NCBI GenBank assembly: GCA_036365515.1 | Contig: CM070873.1 | Span: 221,893,376-221,957,375, forward strand | Direction of reading: 5' to 3' | DNA from: Torymus aiolomorphi | Taxonomy: Eukaryota > Arthropoda > Insecta > Hymenoptera > Torymidae | DNA: 64,000 nt | In this document: in pieces, positions 1 through 10,865 of the stretch | Position numbering within the stretch: position 1 is the first letter of the stretch | Layout: every line of letters starts with the position of its first letter | The notes under the pieces: generated by a model | Databases searched by the model: none | Told to the model about the DNA's origin: nothing | The model's input: only the letters and a program-made list of their open reading frames with translations | Position numbers and translations under genes: made by a program

Positions 1-1228
1 TGTTGGGCACTGGCTTTTAATTTCCTGTTTTTGTGAAAATATCAAATTAAATATTTGTGTATACCAATTAGATTACACAGGCCCACAAAGAAAAAATGTG
101 TCTGGTTCTGGGATGGAGACTACTTTTTTCTTATGTATCTTTTTCCGCTGAATCCGAATTGGTCATTAAAAATAGGGGTTCGGCCGTAAGTTTTTAAGAT
201 AATCTCCAGTGTAGAAATCTCCCCGAGTCCTCCCGACATTTCACGGGATCCCGGTAAGCTTTCCATGTTTCGTCCCTAAATGCGTAAAACTTACTGGGAT
301 CCGACCAGAACCCTGTTTGTTATCCTCGAATCTATATAACCTCAAACGAACATTAGTTTTCCTCGACAGAATCCGGTCAGAACTCCCCAAAATTAATTAA
401 AATTTACATAAGTCAGCAGGTGGCGCTGCGCTTAAATAGAAAAACGGATAGGAATCCTACGTGTATTCCGCTCTTAGGAAAATTAAGGAAATTAACCAGA
501 AAAACGAAACAGATTCTAATGGGTATAACTAAGAAAAAAATTGAATAATTATTAAATTATTATTAATAATAATGATAATTAGTAATTAATAATTTTTTAA
601 CATCCATATTATTCTAGTCATAATAATCAATTAATAATTAATTATATTAGTTAATACTTTTAGTTATTAGTTTTTTATTTAATTATTAATTACTAATATA
701 AAAGTATTATTATTAATAATAATAATTGATAAATATTTAATAGTTATTGAATAATTTAATAACTATTATTAACTGTTAAAAAATGTTACAGTTATAAATA
801 ATTAGTAACGCCCAAAATCCTACATTTTATAACTATTTTTAACATTTTATAACTCTTATTAATAGTTTCAAACTTTTATGAACAAAAATATTTCCGCTAG
901 GGTTTTACTAAAATTTTCAAATTAGATTTCCTAGGCAGTATCGGGTCTGATTTACGAAGTTGTCAGCAGATTTCTGTTTTACCCACACAGAGCTCGGGAA
1001 ACCGAACCCGATTCTAATAGGGAAATCTTGTGAAAGCCATATTTAACATATGTAAGAATAATAAATAATTTTTCAATAGATTGGCCCATTTGTTTAAAAC
1101 ATTTGATTAATGATAGGAATATTTAAGTCCTATTAATATTTATTTTTTGTTATTTATAATAATTATTATATAATAAAAGTAAAGAAGGTTGAACTATATG
1201 CAAGTGTCGTAATCAGAACTGTGTATAC
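1..1228. other. AT-rich intergenic DNA, no gene seen
   Basis: No convincing ORF, intron or RNA gene on either strand. Positions 540-790 are almost pure A/T with short palindromic TTAATAATTA-type runs. Less AT-rich patches at 180-470 and 890-1020 look like old repeat remnants but I cannot assign them. Confidence 0.6.
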
Positions 1229-1232
1229 CAAT

Positions 1233-1305
1233 ACCCATCAGAGTAATGGTTAAGGCGTTGGACTAGCAGCTGAAAGGACCAAGGTTCAAATCCCGGTGAC
1301 ATCAA
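1233..1305 (+). pseudogene. tRNA-like relic (serine-tRNA-like A and B boxes)
   Basis: The stretch GTAATGGTTAAGGCGTTGGA looks like the D arm and start of the anticodon arm of a tRNA-Ser. A perfect B box GGTTCAAATCC follows at about 1283. The anticodon stem does not close, there is no serine variable arm, and the acceptor ends do not pair. It is therefore more likely a tRNA pseudogene or the head of a tRNA-derived SINE than a working tRNA. It is followed by an A/T-rich run. Confidence 0.5.
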
Positions 1306-2101
1306 AATTTTTTTAATTTCTTTATTTACAATTTCAGACTTTCTATAATTTAATATGCATATAAATAACGTTATAAATTAAAAATAATTAATTTCAATAA
1401 CAATATTCAATTTAATAAACATTTAAATAAACATTAACTTGTGCATAACGTGTAAAATATATTAAATAATTAATAATATGCGCGAAAATGAAGATAAAAG
1501 TTTTTTTTTATATCCGTGTTATTATTTATATTTTATTTATTAACAATCGCTTTTATTTACTATTTTTTATTAATAAATGATCGTTATTAATATAAATTAA
1601 TTTAAATTTAATTTAAACAAATAACGATTTTTTTGTTTGGTAAGAAATTAATTATACAACATTAAATAAATGTTCGTTAATTAATAATATATAGATATTT
1701 CATCGTAGAATATAATTAAAATCACGATCGAATTGTACTCGAGAAGTAGTCCCGATTCTTATCGGATTTCCTCATCCGAATCCCAGAAAAAAGTGGGACA
1801 CCACCCGGTCGGGATGCAAATAGGATTCCCTACAGGATTCCTACTAGTTGCAGGGAATCCCTAGCAGATTCCTGCCTGAATCCTTTTTGAATTTCAACAC
1901 GGGCTCAAAAAACTGTCGAAAAGCAGTGTTTCTCTGGTAAGAACTTGAGAAGAACAAAAACATTATTTCCTTCACATCAAAAACACTTTGTTTTTATGTA
2001 CTTTGGCCTGCTGAATCCGAATTTGCTATGGAAAAAGAGGTTTGACCGACGGGTTTCAGAGATAACCTCAAAAAATTGCTCAAAAATCTCATGCACAAGA
2101 A
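1306..2101. other. intergenic, no gene seen
   Basis: Mostly A/T. A GC-richer patch at 1725-1960 with repeated GGATTCCT/AGGGAATCC words looks like a short repeat remnant. The short ORF at 1945-2181 overlaps the 3' end of the pseudogene on the other strand and has no sign of being coding. Confidence 0.5.
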
Positions 2102-3819
2102 CTAAATTGGCTTACGCTTGCGTATACGTTTGTCATCGAACGATCTATGCAAAGGATTTCTACGCCGCTTTTTGTTATTAGATTGTACATCTCTTTTTAG
2201 CATCCAGCAATAGTCCGCGATCATGTTCACGCTCTCTTTTCCTTGCCACCTATGTTCAAATTCCTTCATGTCCTAATGAAATCTTTCACCTTGCTCTTCA
2301 CTGAAGTCCCCAAGGTTTGGTGGAAATTCATCAATGTGCGAATCGAGAAAGTGGAGTTTCAAATTCATTAAGCTATCTAAACTTTTGAAGTTTTCTACCA
2401 TAGCTTCTACGATGCTCTTATAGTTCTCATCTTTATTATTACCAAGAAATTTGGTTGCAACATCTTTGAAGCTCAACCAGACTGCCTTCTCGATATTATT
2501 CATACTTTTAACAAACTCTTTGTCCCCGAACATTTTGCGAATTTGAGGTCCATCAAAAATACCTTCCTTCAATTTAACCAGAGTTACATTCTTAAAGATG
2601 CTTTCTAAGTATCTGAAGCAGCGCCCTTCTTTATCGAGAGCTTTAACAAATTGTTTCATCAGTCCTAATTTGATATGTAGGTGAGGTAAAAGAATTTTGC
2701 TAGAATCCACAAGAGGACGCTTGATGACATTGCTGGAACCTGGAGTGAGTGATGGCCTCGCTGGCCATACTTTTACATTATAGTGTTTTGCTCTATCTCG
2801 ACTGTCAAATATACATAAATAGCATGGGTACTTGGTAAAACCTGATTGTTGACCTAGTATCATGGTCAATATTTTCAGGTCTCCGCAAATTAACCATTCG
2901 TGCTCACTATACTTTATTTTATTTAAAACTTTTTCGATGTTACAGTATTCTTCTTTGAGTTCAGTTGAATGAGCCAATGGCAACGGAGCAAGCACGTTCG
3001 TATTGTGAAGAAGAACTGCCTTTAGGCTTCGCTTGGATGAATCGATGAATAACCTCCATTATTCTGGCTTGTATAAATTTGGTTGGAACTCATTAATAAG
3101 TCCTTGTACATCCGTACAGTACACTAGATCAGATTCGGCAGTGAAGTGTTTCCGAAACGCCTCTTTTCTGTTCTAATACGTTATAAGGCTTCATTTGTGA
3201 GGCCATTAATTCAGCTGTATCTTTCGCTAATCTTACATTTTTAAACATGTCATTCAGTTGAGCTTGACAGATCTTTTTTTGGCTTTTCTCTCTACCGATG
3301 GGAACGTACTCCTCATCACTGTCCGAAGACAGCTCTTCTTCACTCTCGTCGGTTTCACTTTCTGCTTTCCTCAATGATTCACTTTCGTCAGCATCATCTT
3401 ATCTGTGGACATTGAGATTTTCTACTTCTTCTTCTGTACCACCATCAACTTACATACTATCCATTCCTTGTATAAAGCTGTCTCGTGAAGCCTCATCTAT
3501 CAAACTTTCGACTAAATGCTTCTGTGGACGAACGACACTAGTTACTGTTGCATACAATATTTTTTCTGAACGCACCTTATTTATCCCACTTACATTTGTC
3601 ATGCAAAAGTAACAGTCACTTTTGTCCAATGGTTTTTTCCAAATAGCTGGTTTTACAAATTTGAATTTACTTTTACCTTCAATTTTTTCGAATTTATCTA
3701 ACATTTTGTAACAATTAGTACATATAATGTGCGGAACCCAGGTCGAATTTTGCTGCGATATTTCTACTCCAAAGCATGCTTGAAAATGAGGAGCACACCC
3801 TTTTTATTGTTATTGGTAC
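2102..3819 (-). pseudogene. decayed gene of a repetitive invertebrate protein family (transposon-associated?)
   Basis: Read on the minus strand, the block gives one continuous homology broken by lesions. It starts after a splice acceptor at 3820 with a cysteine-rich segment (CAPHFQACFGVE, then HIICTNCYKML), followed by an acidic Ser/Glu stretch near 3300-3420 and the conserved core ICGDLKILTMILG...KYPCYLC...LHIKLGLMKQFVKALDK. It ends with FPPNLGDFSEEQGERFH. I know this pattern from high-copy proteins annotated as uncharacterised in Hydra and insects; function unknown, probably mobile-element derived. Breaks seen: in-frame stops near 3450 and 3405, a frameshift near 3150-3175, TAA at 3059-3061 and TAG at 2273-2275. 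After the TAG the frame stays open to a natural stop at 2102-2104. The upstream exon was not found. Confidence 0.7.
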
Positions 3820-3959
3820 CTAAAACAGAAAAAAATCAGTTTTGTGAATGTGCCTCAACATTAAATTTTGAAATTTCTATTTAGCTAAAAGTTCAAAGTT
3901 CCAGAGAAATACTCATATTTATAATAAACGTTGATATTGTAACAGTTATAATGATATTT

Positions 3960-4992
3960 AAATGAGTGGGTGTAGTACATCGGGAGTTGCTCGGGATAGC
4001 CGATAAATACGTTAGGTAGTGCTTTTTGTAATTTTTTGCGATTAGGTCTCAGGACGCATGTAATACGTGCTCTAGGTGGTTGGGGTAGCCGATGATGGTG
4101 TCTAGGTGGTACGGTCTATAGATTTTTGACTCTAGGCGTTGGAAATCATCGAATGCGTGATCTAGGTGTTCATAGAGTGGCCGTTCACCGAGTCTAGGTG
4201 GTACGCTCCATAGCTTTTTTCGTCTAGATGTCAGAATGCATTCAATGCGTGGTCTAGGTACTCGTGGTAGCCGATGTCGCGGTCTAGGTGGTGTGCACCA
4301 TAGGGTTTTGCCTCTAGGCGTTAGAAATCATCGAATGCGTGGTCTAGGTGTTCAGGGTGGCCGATGGCAGAGTCTGAGTGGTGCGTTCCGTAGCTTTTTG
4401 CGTCTAGGTGTCAGAATACATTAAATGCGTGGTCTAGACAGCCGGGTAGCCGACGACGGTATCTAGGTGATGCGTTCTGTAGTTTGCATCATCTATACCA
4501 TGTTTTCGATGCGCTCGAACACCTGGAGCCAAAAAGTACGTAGCGCACCACCTATATATTCGATTATCAGCCACCTCAAAAACCTAGACCACGCGTTTGA
4601 TGCGTTCCGAAACCTCCAGAAAAAACTACGGAGCGTGCCACCTAAACCACGCATTCGACGCGTTGCAATAATTACAATTAGGCGCAAAAAAACTACGGAT
4701 CGCATCACGTAGACATTGTTCTGAACCTCCCCGAACACCTAGATCACGTATTAGATAGACCCGGAGCTCTAAACGAAAAAAAAAATTACGGAGAGCACCG
4801 CCTAGACATCGTCATCGGCCACCCTGAACACCTAGATAACGCATTCGATGATTTCCAACACCTAAAGGAAAAATACTACGGAACGTACCACCTAGACATC
4901 GTCATCGACTACCCAGAACACCTAGACCATGTATTAGATGAAACCCGAAAATCTAACCGCAAAAACATACGGAGCGCACCACCTAGACTCCA
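3960..4992. repeat. minisatellite arranged as an inverted repeat (~88-bp unit)
   Basis: From about 3980 to 4490 the unit reads GTCTAGGTGTTAGAAATCAT and relatives, with GTCTAGGTG recurring about every 30 bp inside an 88-bp period. From about 4490 to 4990 the same unit runs in the opposite orientation (CACCTAGAC...). The two arrays meet head to head near 4490. Flanks share GATATTGTAACAGTTATAA-like words (3931 and 5084), so the whole block may be one foldback element. ORFs inside it are repeat artefacts. Confidence 0.8.
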
Positions 4993-5440
4993 TTATTGAG
5001 GCAGTGATATTATTAAACAATACTATATTTCAAAGAATACTAGAGCTATAACAGTTACAAGATATACATTTATGGACTAATGTTGATATTGTAATTGTTA
5101 CAGTATAACAGTTTGTATGTATAATTCGCCATAATTAAAAATACGTTTGTTAACATGTGCAATATATGATAAATATAATCTCATCATTTTCTCAGTCAAT
5201 AAAATTTTCAATTTAAAAAATAACATTTAATTCTGTATTTTTTAAGAAGTATATGTAAACAACGACAATTAATTATTGTAAATAATGAGGTTATGAAGTA
5301 TATAATTAAATCGGTTGTCAGGGAAATATAACTTGTCAATTCAAGCTTTGATAAAAAAAGCGTCACCATCCTGATTGGGCTTTGATCAAGAAGCTTGATC
5401 AAGGCCTGATTTCAACTAAGGCTGGACTGATTTCATTTCC
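4993..5440. other. AT-rich spacer, no gene seen
   Basis: Flank of the minisatellite followed by simple A/T-rich sequence. Nothing recognisable as a gene. The 64-codon ORF on the minus strand has low-complexity composition. Confidence 0.5.
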
Positions 5441-5446
5441 GCTCAG

Positions 5447-5662
5447 GTAGACTTGCTCGCTATACCGACTGAGCTATTTAGTTATGTTTATATCAAAGGA
5501 TCAAATGGAGGTTAATACTTGAACGACATCATCATTCGTTTCAGATTACAGCCTAGATAATCTCCATTTGATCCTTTGATATAAACATAACTAAATAGCT
5601 CAGTCGGTAGCGAGCAAGTCTAGTAATTCAAAGGTACGAGGTTCGAATCCACTCAAAGAATT
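5447..5662. repeat. inverted repeat with tRNA-like arms
   Basis: About 60 bp at 5448-5509 reappear inverted at 5562-5622 (GACTTGCTCGCTA...CTATTTAGTTATGTTTATATCAA). The right arm carries TAGCTCAGTCGGTAG (perfect A box) and, at about 5638, GGTTCGAATCC (perfect B box), then a T-run that would terminate Pol III. The T stem is imperfect and the acceptor does not close, so this is tRNA-derived (SINE or tRNA pseudogene pair) rather than a functional tRNA. Confidence 0.65.
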
Positions 5663-5941
5663 TTTTTTTTTATATATTTTACAGTCCCACTACATGCACA
5701 ATAGGATTGTTTTTTACGCTTATTTATTTATTTATGTTGTTTTTTTTTTGTTAATGGTTCTCATGAAAATAAATATGGGACTAATATTGCAACTATATGG
5801 GAACTATATGGGATACTGGTGGGAATACTATGGCCCGATTCCAGCCCGAATTCGGATCAGGCGCCGGAGCCGAGTATCTTCCATATATTGCTCTAATGTG
5901 GCTTGCAATGGCCCATATATTGCCCATACTTGTCCAACACG
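5663..5941. other. spacer, no gene seen
   Basis: T-rich run then a moderately GC-rich patch (5815-5940) with overlapping ORFs on both strands and no recognisable protein. Confidence 0.4.
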
Positions 5942-6694
5942 TCACCAAAAAAAATGAAAAATTTTTTTGAAGGCACACTTACCACACAAGGTTTTTCTCG
6001 TTTCCTGAACCTTACAGAACGTGAAGAAACGTGTGTTCCAAGTCGATTGAGTGGTATCATTTTTTTACAGCACTTTTAATTTTTCTTATGGAAATTTAAC
6101 ATGGGAAAAATGGGTGAAAAGTTGTCATTGATGATGAACCAATAACAAGCTATTGAAGAGGCCAAACCAAATTCCACCAAAAAGCGATTAAAGCTAAAGA
6201 ATAGAGCTTCAATTTGAGAGGACAACCGTTAAAATCGGTAGATTTGGTGCAAAGCTACGTGAATTTGAAAATGAATGAAAAGTGCGAAAAATGACGAAAA
6301 TTTTAAGAATTACGATGATTTGACAAAAATCGCTCATTTTTGGTAATTTTTCGCCATTTTCAAATTCACGTAAGTAGCTTTGCACCGAATCGACCGATTT
6401 TAACGATTGCCCTCTCAAATTAAAGCTCTATTCTTCAACTTTAATCGCTTTTTTCTAGAATTTGGTTTGGCCTCTTCAAGAGCTTGTTATTGGTTCATCA
6501 TCAATGACAACTTCTCACCCATTTTTCCCATGTTAAATTGCCATCAGAAAAATTAAAAGTGCTGTAAAAAAATGATACCACTCAATCGGCTTGGAACACA
6601 CGTTTCTTCACGTTCTGTAAGGTTCAAGAAACAAGATCACCTTGTGTGGTAAGTGTGCATTCAAAAAAATTTTTCATTTTTTTTTGGCGACGTA
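5942..6694. mobile_element. foldback/MITE element, ~750 bp, nearly all inverted repeat
   Basis: The left arm begins ACGTCACCAAAAAAAATG and reads inward through CACACTTACCACACAAGG and the TTACAGAACGTGAAGAAACG block. The right arm is its reverse complement, ending CATTTTTTTTTGGCGACGT. The arms meet near 6315, so the element could fold into one hairpin of about 370 bp. No coding capacity. The target duplication is not clear. Confidence 0.8.
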
Positions 6695-6729
6695 AGAGGG
6701 AAACTTCCCAGGAATTGCTTATATATATA

Positions 6730-6763
6730 AAGCGACGCACAACAAAATACACAAAACCTTCAT
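6730..6763 (-). pseudogene. trypsin-like protease, exon-1 stub (copy 1 of 3)
   Basis: The minus-strand ATG at 6763-6761 opens MKVLCILLCVA, the same signal-peptide start as the intact gene at 52173. Identity stops at about 6730, where a TATATATATAAGC sequence next to the foldback element replaces the rest of exon 1. All catalytic exons are absent here. Upstream on the minus strand the matching TATA box (6797-6816) is kept, then the promoter is interrupted by the Polinton and resumes at 23891. This is the outer end of the left arm of the large palindrome. Confidence 0.8.
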
Positions 6764-6825
6764 GACTGCAATAAGTGAAAATGAAAAAAAAAAATCTTCC
6801 TTATATACACCGATCTTATCAAATG

Positions 6826-6831
6826 ATCATT
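6826..6831. repeat. Polinton target-site duplication, left (ATCATT)
   Basis: ATCATT directly abuts the element start AGTAGTAGGGGCAG and is repeated at 23891-23896. The uninterrupted paralogous promoter at about 52105-52115 shows one copy of the site. Six bases is the usual Polinton duplication length. Confidence 0.9.
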
Positions 6832-8030
6832 AGTAGTAGGGGCAGCGCGGCTACCGCGCCAGCGCGGCTACCGCGCCAGAGCGGCTCCCGCGCCACTTAC
6901 CCACCGAGCACTACTTACCGTCCGTCGGTAAAGTAGGGTGCAAAGTCACCATGCGAGAGGCCCGGTAGAGGGCGCATTGAACATTTACTCCATCGATAAA
7001 ATGCGTACGTATGTCATGTTGCAGGGGGCATGGGGCCCTCATGTGATGTTATGTTGTAAGTGAATATAGAATATTTTTATAATATTCATATAGTGTTTAA
7101 ATTTGTTAATTATAAGTAGTCTTATATTCCGCGCCAGCGCGGCTACCGCGCCAGAGCGGCTCCCGCGCCACTTACCCACCGAGCACTACTTACCGTCCGT
7201 CGGTAAGGTAGGGTGCAAAGTCACCATGCGAGAGGCCCGGTAGAGGGCGCATTGAACATTTACTCCATCGATAAAATGTGTACGTATGTCATGTTGCAGG
7301 GGGCATGGGGCCCTCATGTGATGTTATGTTGTAAGTGAATATAGAATATTTTTATAATATTCATATAGTGTTATTTGTTAATTATAAGTAGTTTTATATT
7401 CCGCGCCAGCGCGGCTACCGCGCCAGAGCGGCTCCCGCGCCACTTACCCACCGAGCACTACTTACCGTCCGTCGGTAAGGTAGGGTGCAAAGTCACCATG
7501 CGAGAGGCCCGGTAGAGGGCGCATTGAACATTTACTCCATCGATAAAATGTGTACGTATGTCATGTTGCAGGGGGCATGGGGCCCTCATGTGATGTTATG
7601 TTGTAAGTGAATATAGAATATTTTTATAATATTCATATAGTGTTTAAATTTGTTAATTATAAGTAGTCTTATATTCCGCGCCAGCCCGGTTGTAGAGGGC
7701 GCATTGAACATTTACTCCATCGATAAAATGTGTACGTATGTCATGTTGCAGGGGGCATGGGGCCCTCATGTGATGTTATGTTGTAAGTGAATATAGAATA
7801 TTTTTATAATATTCATATAGTGTTTAAATTTGTTAATTATAAGTAGTCTTATATTCCGCGCCAGCCCGGTTGTAGAGGGCGCATTGAACATTTACTCCAT
7901 CGATAAAATGCATACGTATGTCATGTTGCAGGAGGCAGGTGGCCCTCATGTGATCGTATGTTGGAAGTGAATAGAGAATATTTTTATAATATTCATATAG
8001 TGTTATTTGTTAATTATAAGTAGTCTTATA
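6832..8030. repeat. GC-rich tandem repeats at left tip (5 units)
   Basis: Units of about 272-297 bp (three long) and about 180 bp (two short). The long unit starts CCGCGCCAGCGCGGCTACCG, contains CTTACCGTCCGTCGGTAAG and GGGGCCCTCATGTGATG, and ends in an AT-rich tail ATAGAATATTTTTATAATAT. Short units lack the GC-rich half. Several small palindromes are embedded (GTCCGTCGGTAAG region, GGGGCCC, ATCGAT). Confidence 0.85.
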
Positions 8031-8555
8031 TTTTATAAGTATATTTTATCTTAGTATATTCAATCAGTATATTTTATATTGTATAAGATTCTACAAAGAT
8101 ATTTTATAAGTTCATAGAAATTTTAAAATGTTAATGATGAGCAATTCAATGAAATTTATATTAACAATATTAAATGACTATTTTTAAATTCAAAAGAAAC
8201 TTTAAAATATTTAAACAAGTTAGTTTTTAAGGAAAATTTTCTATTATAAGAATAAATATTTCATAGAGGGCATTGGGATGTGGAAACGTTAAGGGAAAAT
8301 AAAAAAGATATGTAAGATTATTTCATATTTATTAAAAAAGCTTTTTCATATTTATTTAAAAAAGCTTAAAAGTAATACATAGTAGAATACATCTTAATCT
8401 ACGAGTATAAAAAGTTTCAAATTAATCTTTCAATTTTACTATAAAAATATATTTAGAAACTAGTGAACATCTTAATTAAAAAGTATTACAATTTAGCAAA
8501 TAACTTTGAAAATTTAAAATTTAAGTTAAAGAGAAAATTATCTAAAAACTTATAA
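8031..8555. other. AT-rich spacer in left arm, no gene seen
   Basis: Matches 22236-22740 in reverse complement. It holds the undisturbed TTTAACTTAAAT site (8521-8533 region) at which the nested TTAA transposon entered the other arm. No ORF of interest. Confidence 0.6.
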
Positions 8556-8846
8556 TTATATAAATTCTAGAAGGCATCCACCTAAAGATTTGACGAAGAC
8601 TTCTCTATTAACTAATTCTGACTCTATGTTGAGAAGCGCCTCTGGCTTCTCCAGTAATAAAGAATTAACTTTACTTGGAAGGAAAATGTCAAAACTACTG
8701 TCTAATTCAAGAACAATTTTTAAGCCGTATTTAGTGGATACCTTTTTTAATGAGGTTATCTTATACTGTTTATTTAGCTCCAAGTCCCGTAGTCGTTTTG
8801 TGGGCAGGTATGATGGACTTCTCGCTGCTTCATTTATGAGGTCCAT
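8556..8846 (-). CDS. 96-aa OB-fold-like small protein, left-arm copy
   Basis: The product starts MDLINEAARSPSYLPTKRLR and continues with LNKQYKITSLKKVSTKYG, a hydrophobic LKIVLELDSSFDIFLPSKV stretch and a GGCLLEF end. The pattern of a basic TSLKKV..KYG turn followed by alternating strands ending in FLP is one I associate with small insect proteins found next to virus-like PolB elements. It resembles a one-domain OB fold, so single-strand DNA binding is a reasonable guess, not a demonstration. The ATG follows a CTTTTTTCAG acceptor-like sequence 2 bases upstream, so it may be the first codon of a second exon. The protein is identical to the right-arm copy at 18370-18660 and has no lesion. Confidence 0.65.
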   Translation of the reverse strand: MDLINEAARSPSYLPTKRLRDLELNKQYKITSLKKVSTKYGLKIVLELDSSFDIFLPSKVNSLLLEKPEALLNIESELVNREVFVKSLGGCLLEFI

Positions 8847-8907
8847 GACTGAAAAAAGAAATGATAAATTATTATTTATATTTTTTTTTATAGAATTACT
8901 TACTTAT

Positions 8908-9438
8908 TTATTCTGACGTATCAGAACTTTCAGGGGTTGAATATTGCTCTCTCAAGTCTTCCACCCAGCGGTATAAAGCGCAAACTATTTCAACTGAACA
9001 ATTCTGTTTCCACTCGGGACGATGATTAATGCAGGCTAGCGGTCGTATAAATCCAGGAGTTCTTATAGATGGACAACCCAAATCCTCCAAGTTTCTTATA
9101 TTATCGAAATAGGGTTGCAGCCAGTGTTTTTTCTGTTCACCTTTGACCCAAATTGTTAATAACGACCCCTGCGCTTTTTCTTTCAATTTGTCGAAAGCCG
9201 TTGACAGGTATGAATACGGCACCTCTCCGTGTTCCCAATGAATTCCGTGCAGATTGTATTGTAAATATCTATTTAAAATTTTTACATTCTGGTCTAAATC
9301 ACTCCAATCACAGGGTGGTTGAAATGTCGCAACGTACGGCACCGGATTTAACGCATTAGGATCTATATAAGCAATTTCTTTAAATATAAAATTGCCGTTG
9401 TTATCTTTAAAACCTTGTGTATCTACAATTAGTTCCAT
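8908..9438 (-). CDS. 176-aa conserved arthropod protein, possible RNase H-fold nuclease relative, left-arm copy
   Basis: The protein begins MELIVDTQGFKDNNGNFIFK and continues with a beta-rich stretch, LQYNLHGIHWEHGEVPYSYL (residues ~57-76), TIWVKGEQKKHWL and LEDLGCPSIR. This motif order is known from many uncharacterised insect proteins encoded by mobile elements. The opening IVDTQGF followed by HG.HW, ..VKG..K..WL and NLEDLGCPS is reminiscent of DEDD-type exonucleases, but the acidic partner of motif I is Gln here, so activity is doubtful. The acidic C-tail ends SSDTSE. It is complete, identical in protein sequence to the right-arm copy, and lies 61 bases upstream of the OB-like ORF in the same orientation; a 54-nt intron-like segment separates them. 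Confidence 0.65.
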   Translation of the reverse strand: MELIVDTQGFKDNNGNFIFKEIAYIDPNALNPVPYVATFQPPCDWSDLDQNVKILNRYLQYNLHGIHWEHGEVPYSYLSTAFDKLKEKAQGSLLTIWVKGEQKKHWLQPYFDNIRNLEDLGCPSIRTPGFIRPLACINHRPEWKQNCSVEIVCALYRWVEDLREQYSTPESSDTSE

Positions 9439-9479
9439 GATAAGTTATATACTGGAAATGTAGATAACATTATTTGAAT

Positions 9480-10515
9480 ATTATTCAAGAAAAAAGTAGA
9501 GTTAATATAATAGTGTTAAAAGTTAGAGTGAAAGATGTGATAATAACTTATTAATTCATAATACATGCAATGTAAAAAATTAAAGTCCCTACGGAGAGAT
9601 TGAAAAGTTAAAGTACAATAGCTGAGAAAATCTTAGAAAAAAAAAATATGAACTCATTATATGTGAAAAAGTTAAAGTAAGAGATGTGAAAATAAATTAT
9701 AAATTCATGATACGTGCTATGTAAAAAATTAAAGTCCCTAAGAAGAGACTGAAAAGTTAAAGTTCAACAGCTGAGAATATCTTAGAAAAAATATGAATTC
9801 ATTAAAGTAAGAAATTTTAAAGTAACTTATAAATTCATGATACGTGTTATGAAAAAATTAAAGTCCCTACAAAGAGACTGAAAAGTTAAAGTTTAATAGC
9901 TGAGAATATCTTAGAAAAAGGAATAACTTATAAATTCGTGATACGTGCTATGTAAAAAATTAAAGTCCCTACGAAGAGACTGAAAAGTTAAAGTTCAACA
10001 GCTGAGAATATCTTAGAAAAAAATATGAATTCATTAAAGTAAGAAATTTTAAAGTAACTTATAAATTCATGATACGTGTTATGAAAAAAATTAAAGTCCC
10101 TACAGAGAGACTGAAAAGTTAAAGTTCAATAGCTGAGAATGTCTTAGAAAAATGAATAACTTATAAATTCGTGATACGTGCTATGTAAAAAATTAAAGTC
10201 CCTACGAGGAGACTGAAAAGTTAAAGTACAACAGCTGAGAATATCTCAGAAAAAATATGAATTCATTAAAGAAAGTGATTTGAAAATAACTTATAAATTC
10301 ATGATACGTGCTGTGAAAAAAAATTAAAGTCCCTACAGAGAGACTGAAAAGTTAAAGTTCAATAGCTGAGAATATCTTAGAAAAAGGAATAACTTATAAA
10401 TTCGTGATACGTGCTATGTAAAAAATTAAAGTCCCTACGAAGAGACTGAAAAGTTAAAGTTCAACAGCTGAGAATATCTTAGAAAAAATATGAATTCATT
10501 ATACGTAAAAAGTTA
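9480..10515. repeat. minisatellite of left arm (~100-135-bp units)
   Basis: About eight copies of a unit containing AATTAAAGTCCCTACGAAGA, GACTGAAAAGTTAAAGTTCA, ACAGCTGAGAATATCTTAGA and AAATTCATGATACGTG. Two length classes alternate. It matches the array at 16530-17690 in inverted orientation. Confidence 0.85.
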
Positions 10516-10865
10516 AAGTATCTGAAAGTTTAAAATAGTAAGTATAAGATGCCTAAGGGACTTATAATATGAATAGTGTGAAAAAGTTTAAGTATGAGAC
10601 GTGAAAATAACTTAGAATTAATTCGACAAATGAATTTACTTTTTATAACTGTAAGAAAAGTGTTGTATTAAGATTCAAGACTTTAAAACTTTTAAATTAT
10701 AAGTCCTGAAAGAAGAAATTATTAAAGACCTGTAAGAATGCTATATTAAAAGTATTAGAGCTGAAATAAGAAAAAGAAACGAGTGGCTAGGACCCAGCTC
10801 GTCTAACCTTTATAGTAAGGAAATGTTTGTAAATACTTTTTATCAGCCCAAACTTAAAAGTTTCT
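10516..10865. other. AT-rich DNA between minisatellite and polymerase promoter
   Basis: Degenerate words of the minisatellite (AAAAGTTAAAGTA) fade out. No gene seen. Confidence 0.4.

Larger units (their letters stand above)
6832..10515. repeat. Polinton left terminal inverted arm (~3.7 kb)
   Basis: Mirror image of 16530-23890 once the nested transposon is removed. Order from the tip: GC-rich tandem repeats, AT spacer, OB-like ORF, 176-aa ORF, minisatellite. The two ORF products are identical in both arms. Classical Polinton inverted repeats are normally much shorter and gene-free. The inner limit is placed where the minisatellite degenerates and can be off by tens of bases. Confidence 0.85.

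Noticed and set aside
1233..1305. functional tRNA gene
   Set aside because: Boxes are good but anticodon and acceptor stems do not pair.
9480..10515. regular repeats as a CRISPR array
   Set aside because: Units are 100-135 bp without short conserved repeats and unique spacers, and the genome is eukaryotic: a minisatellite.
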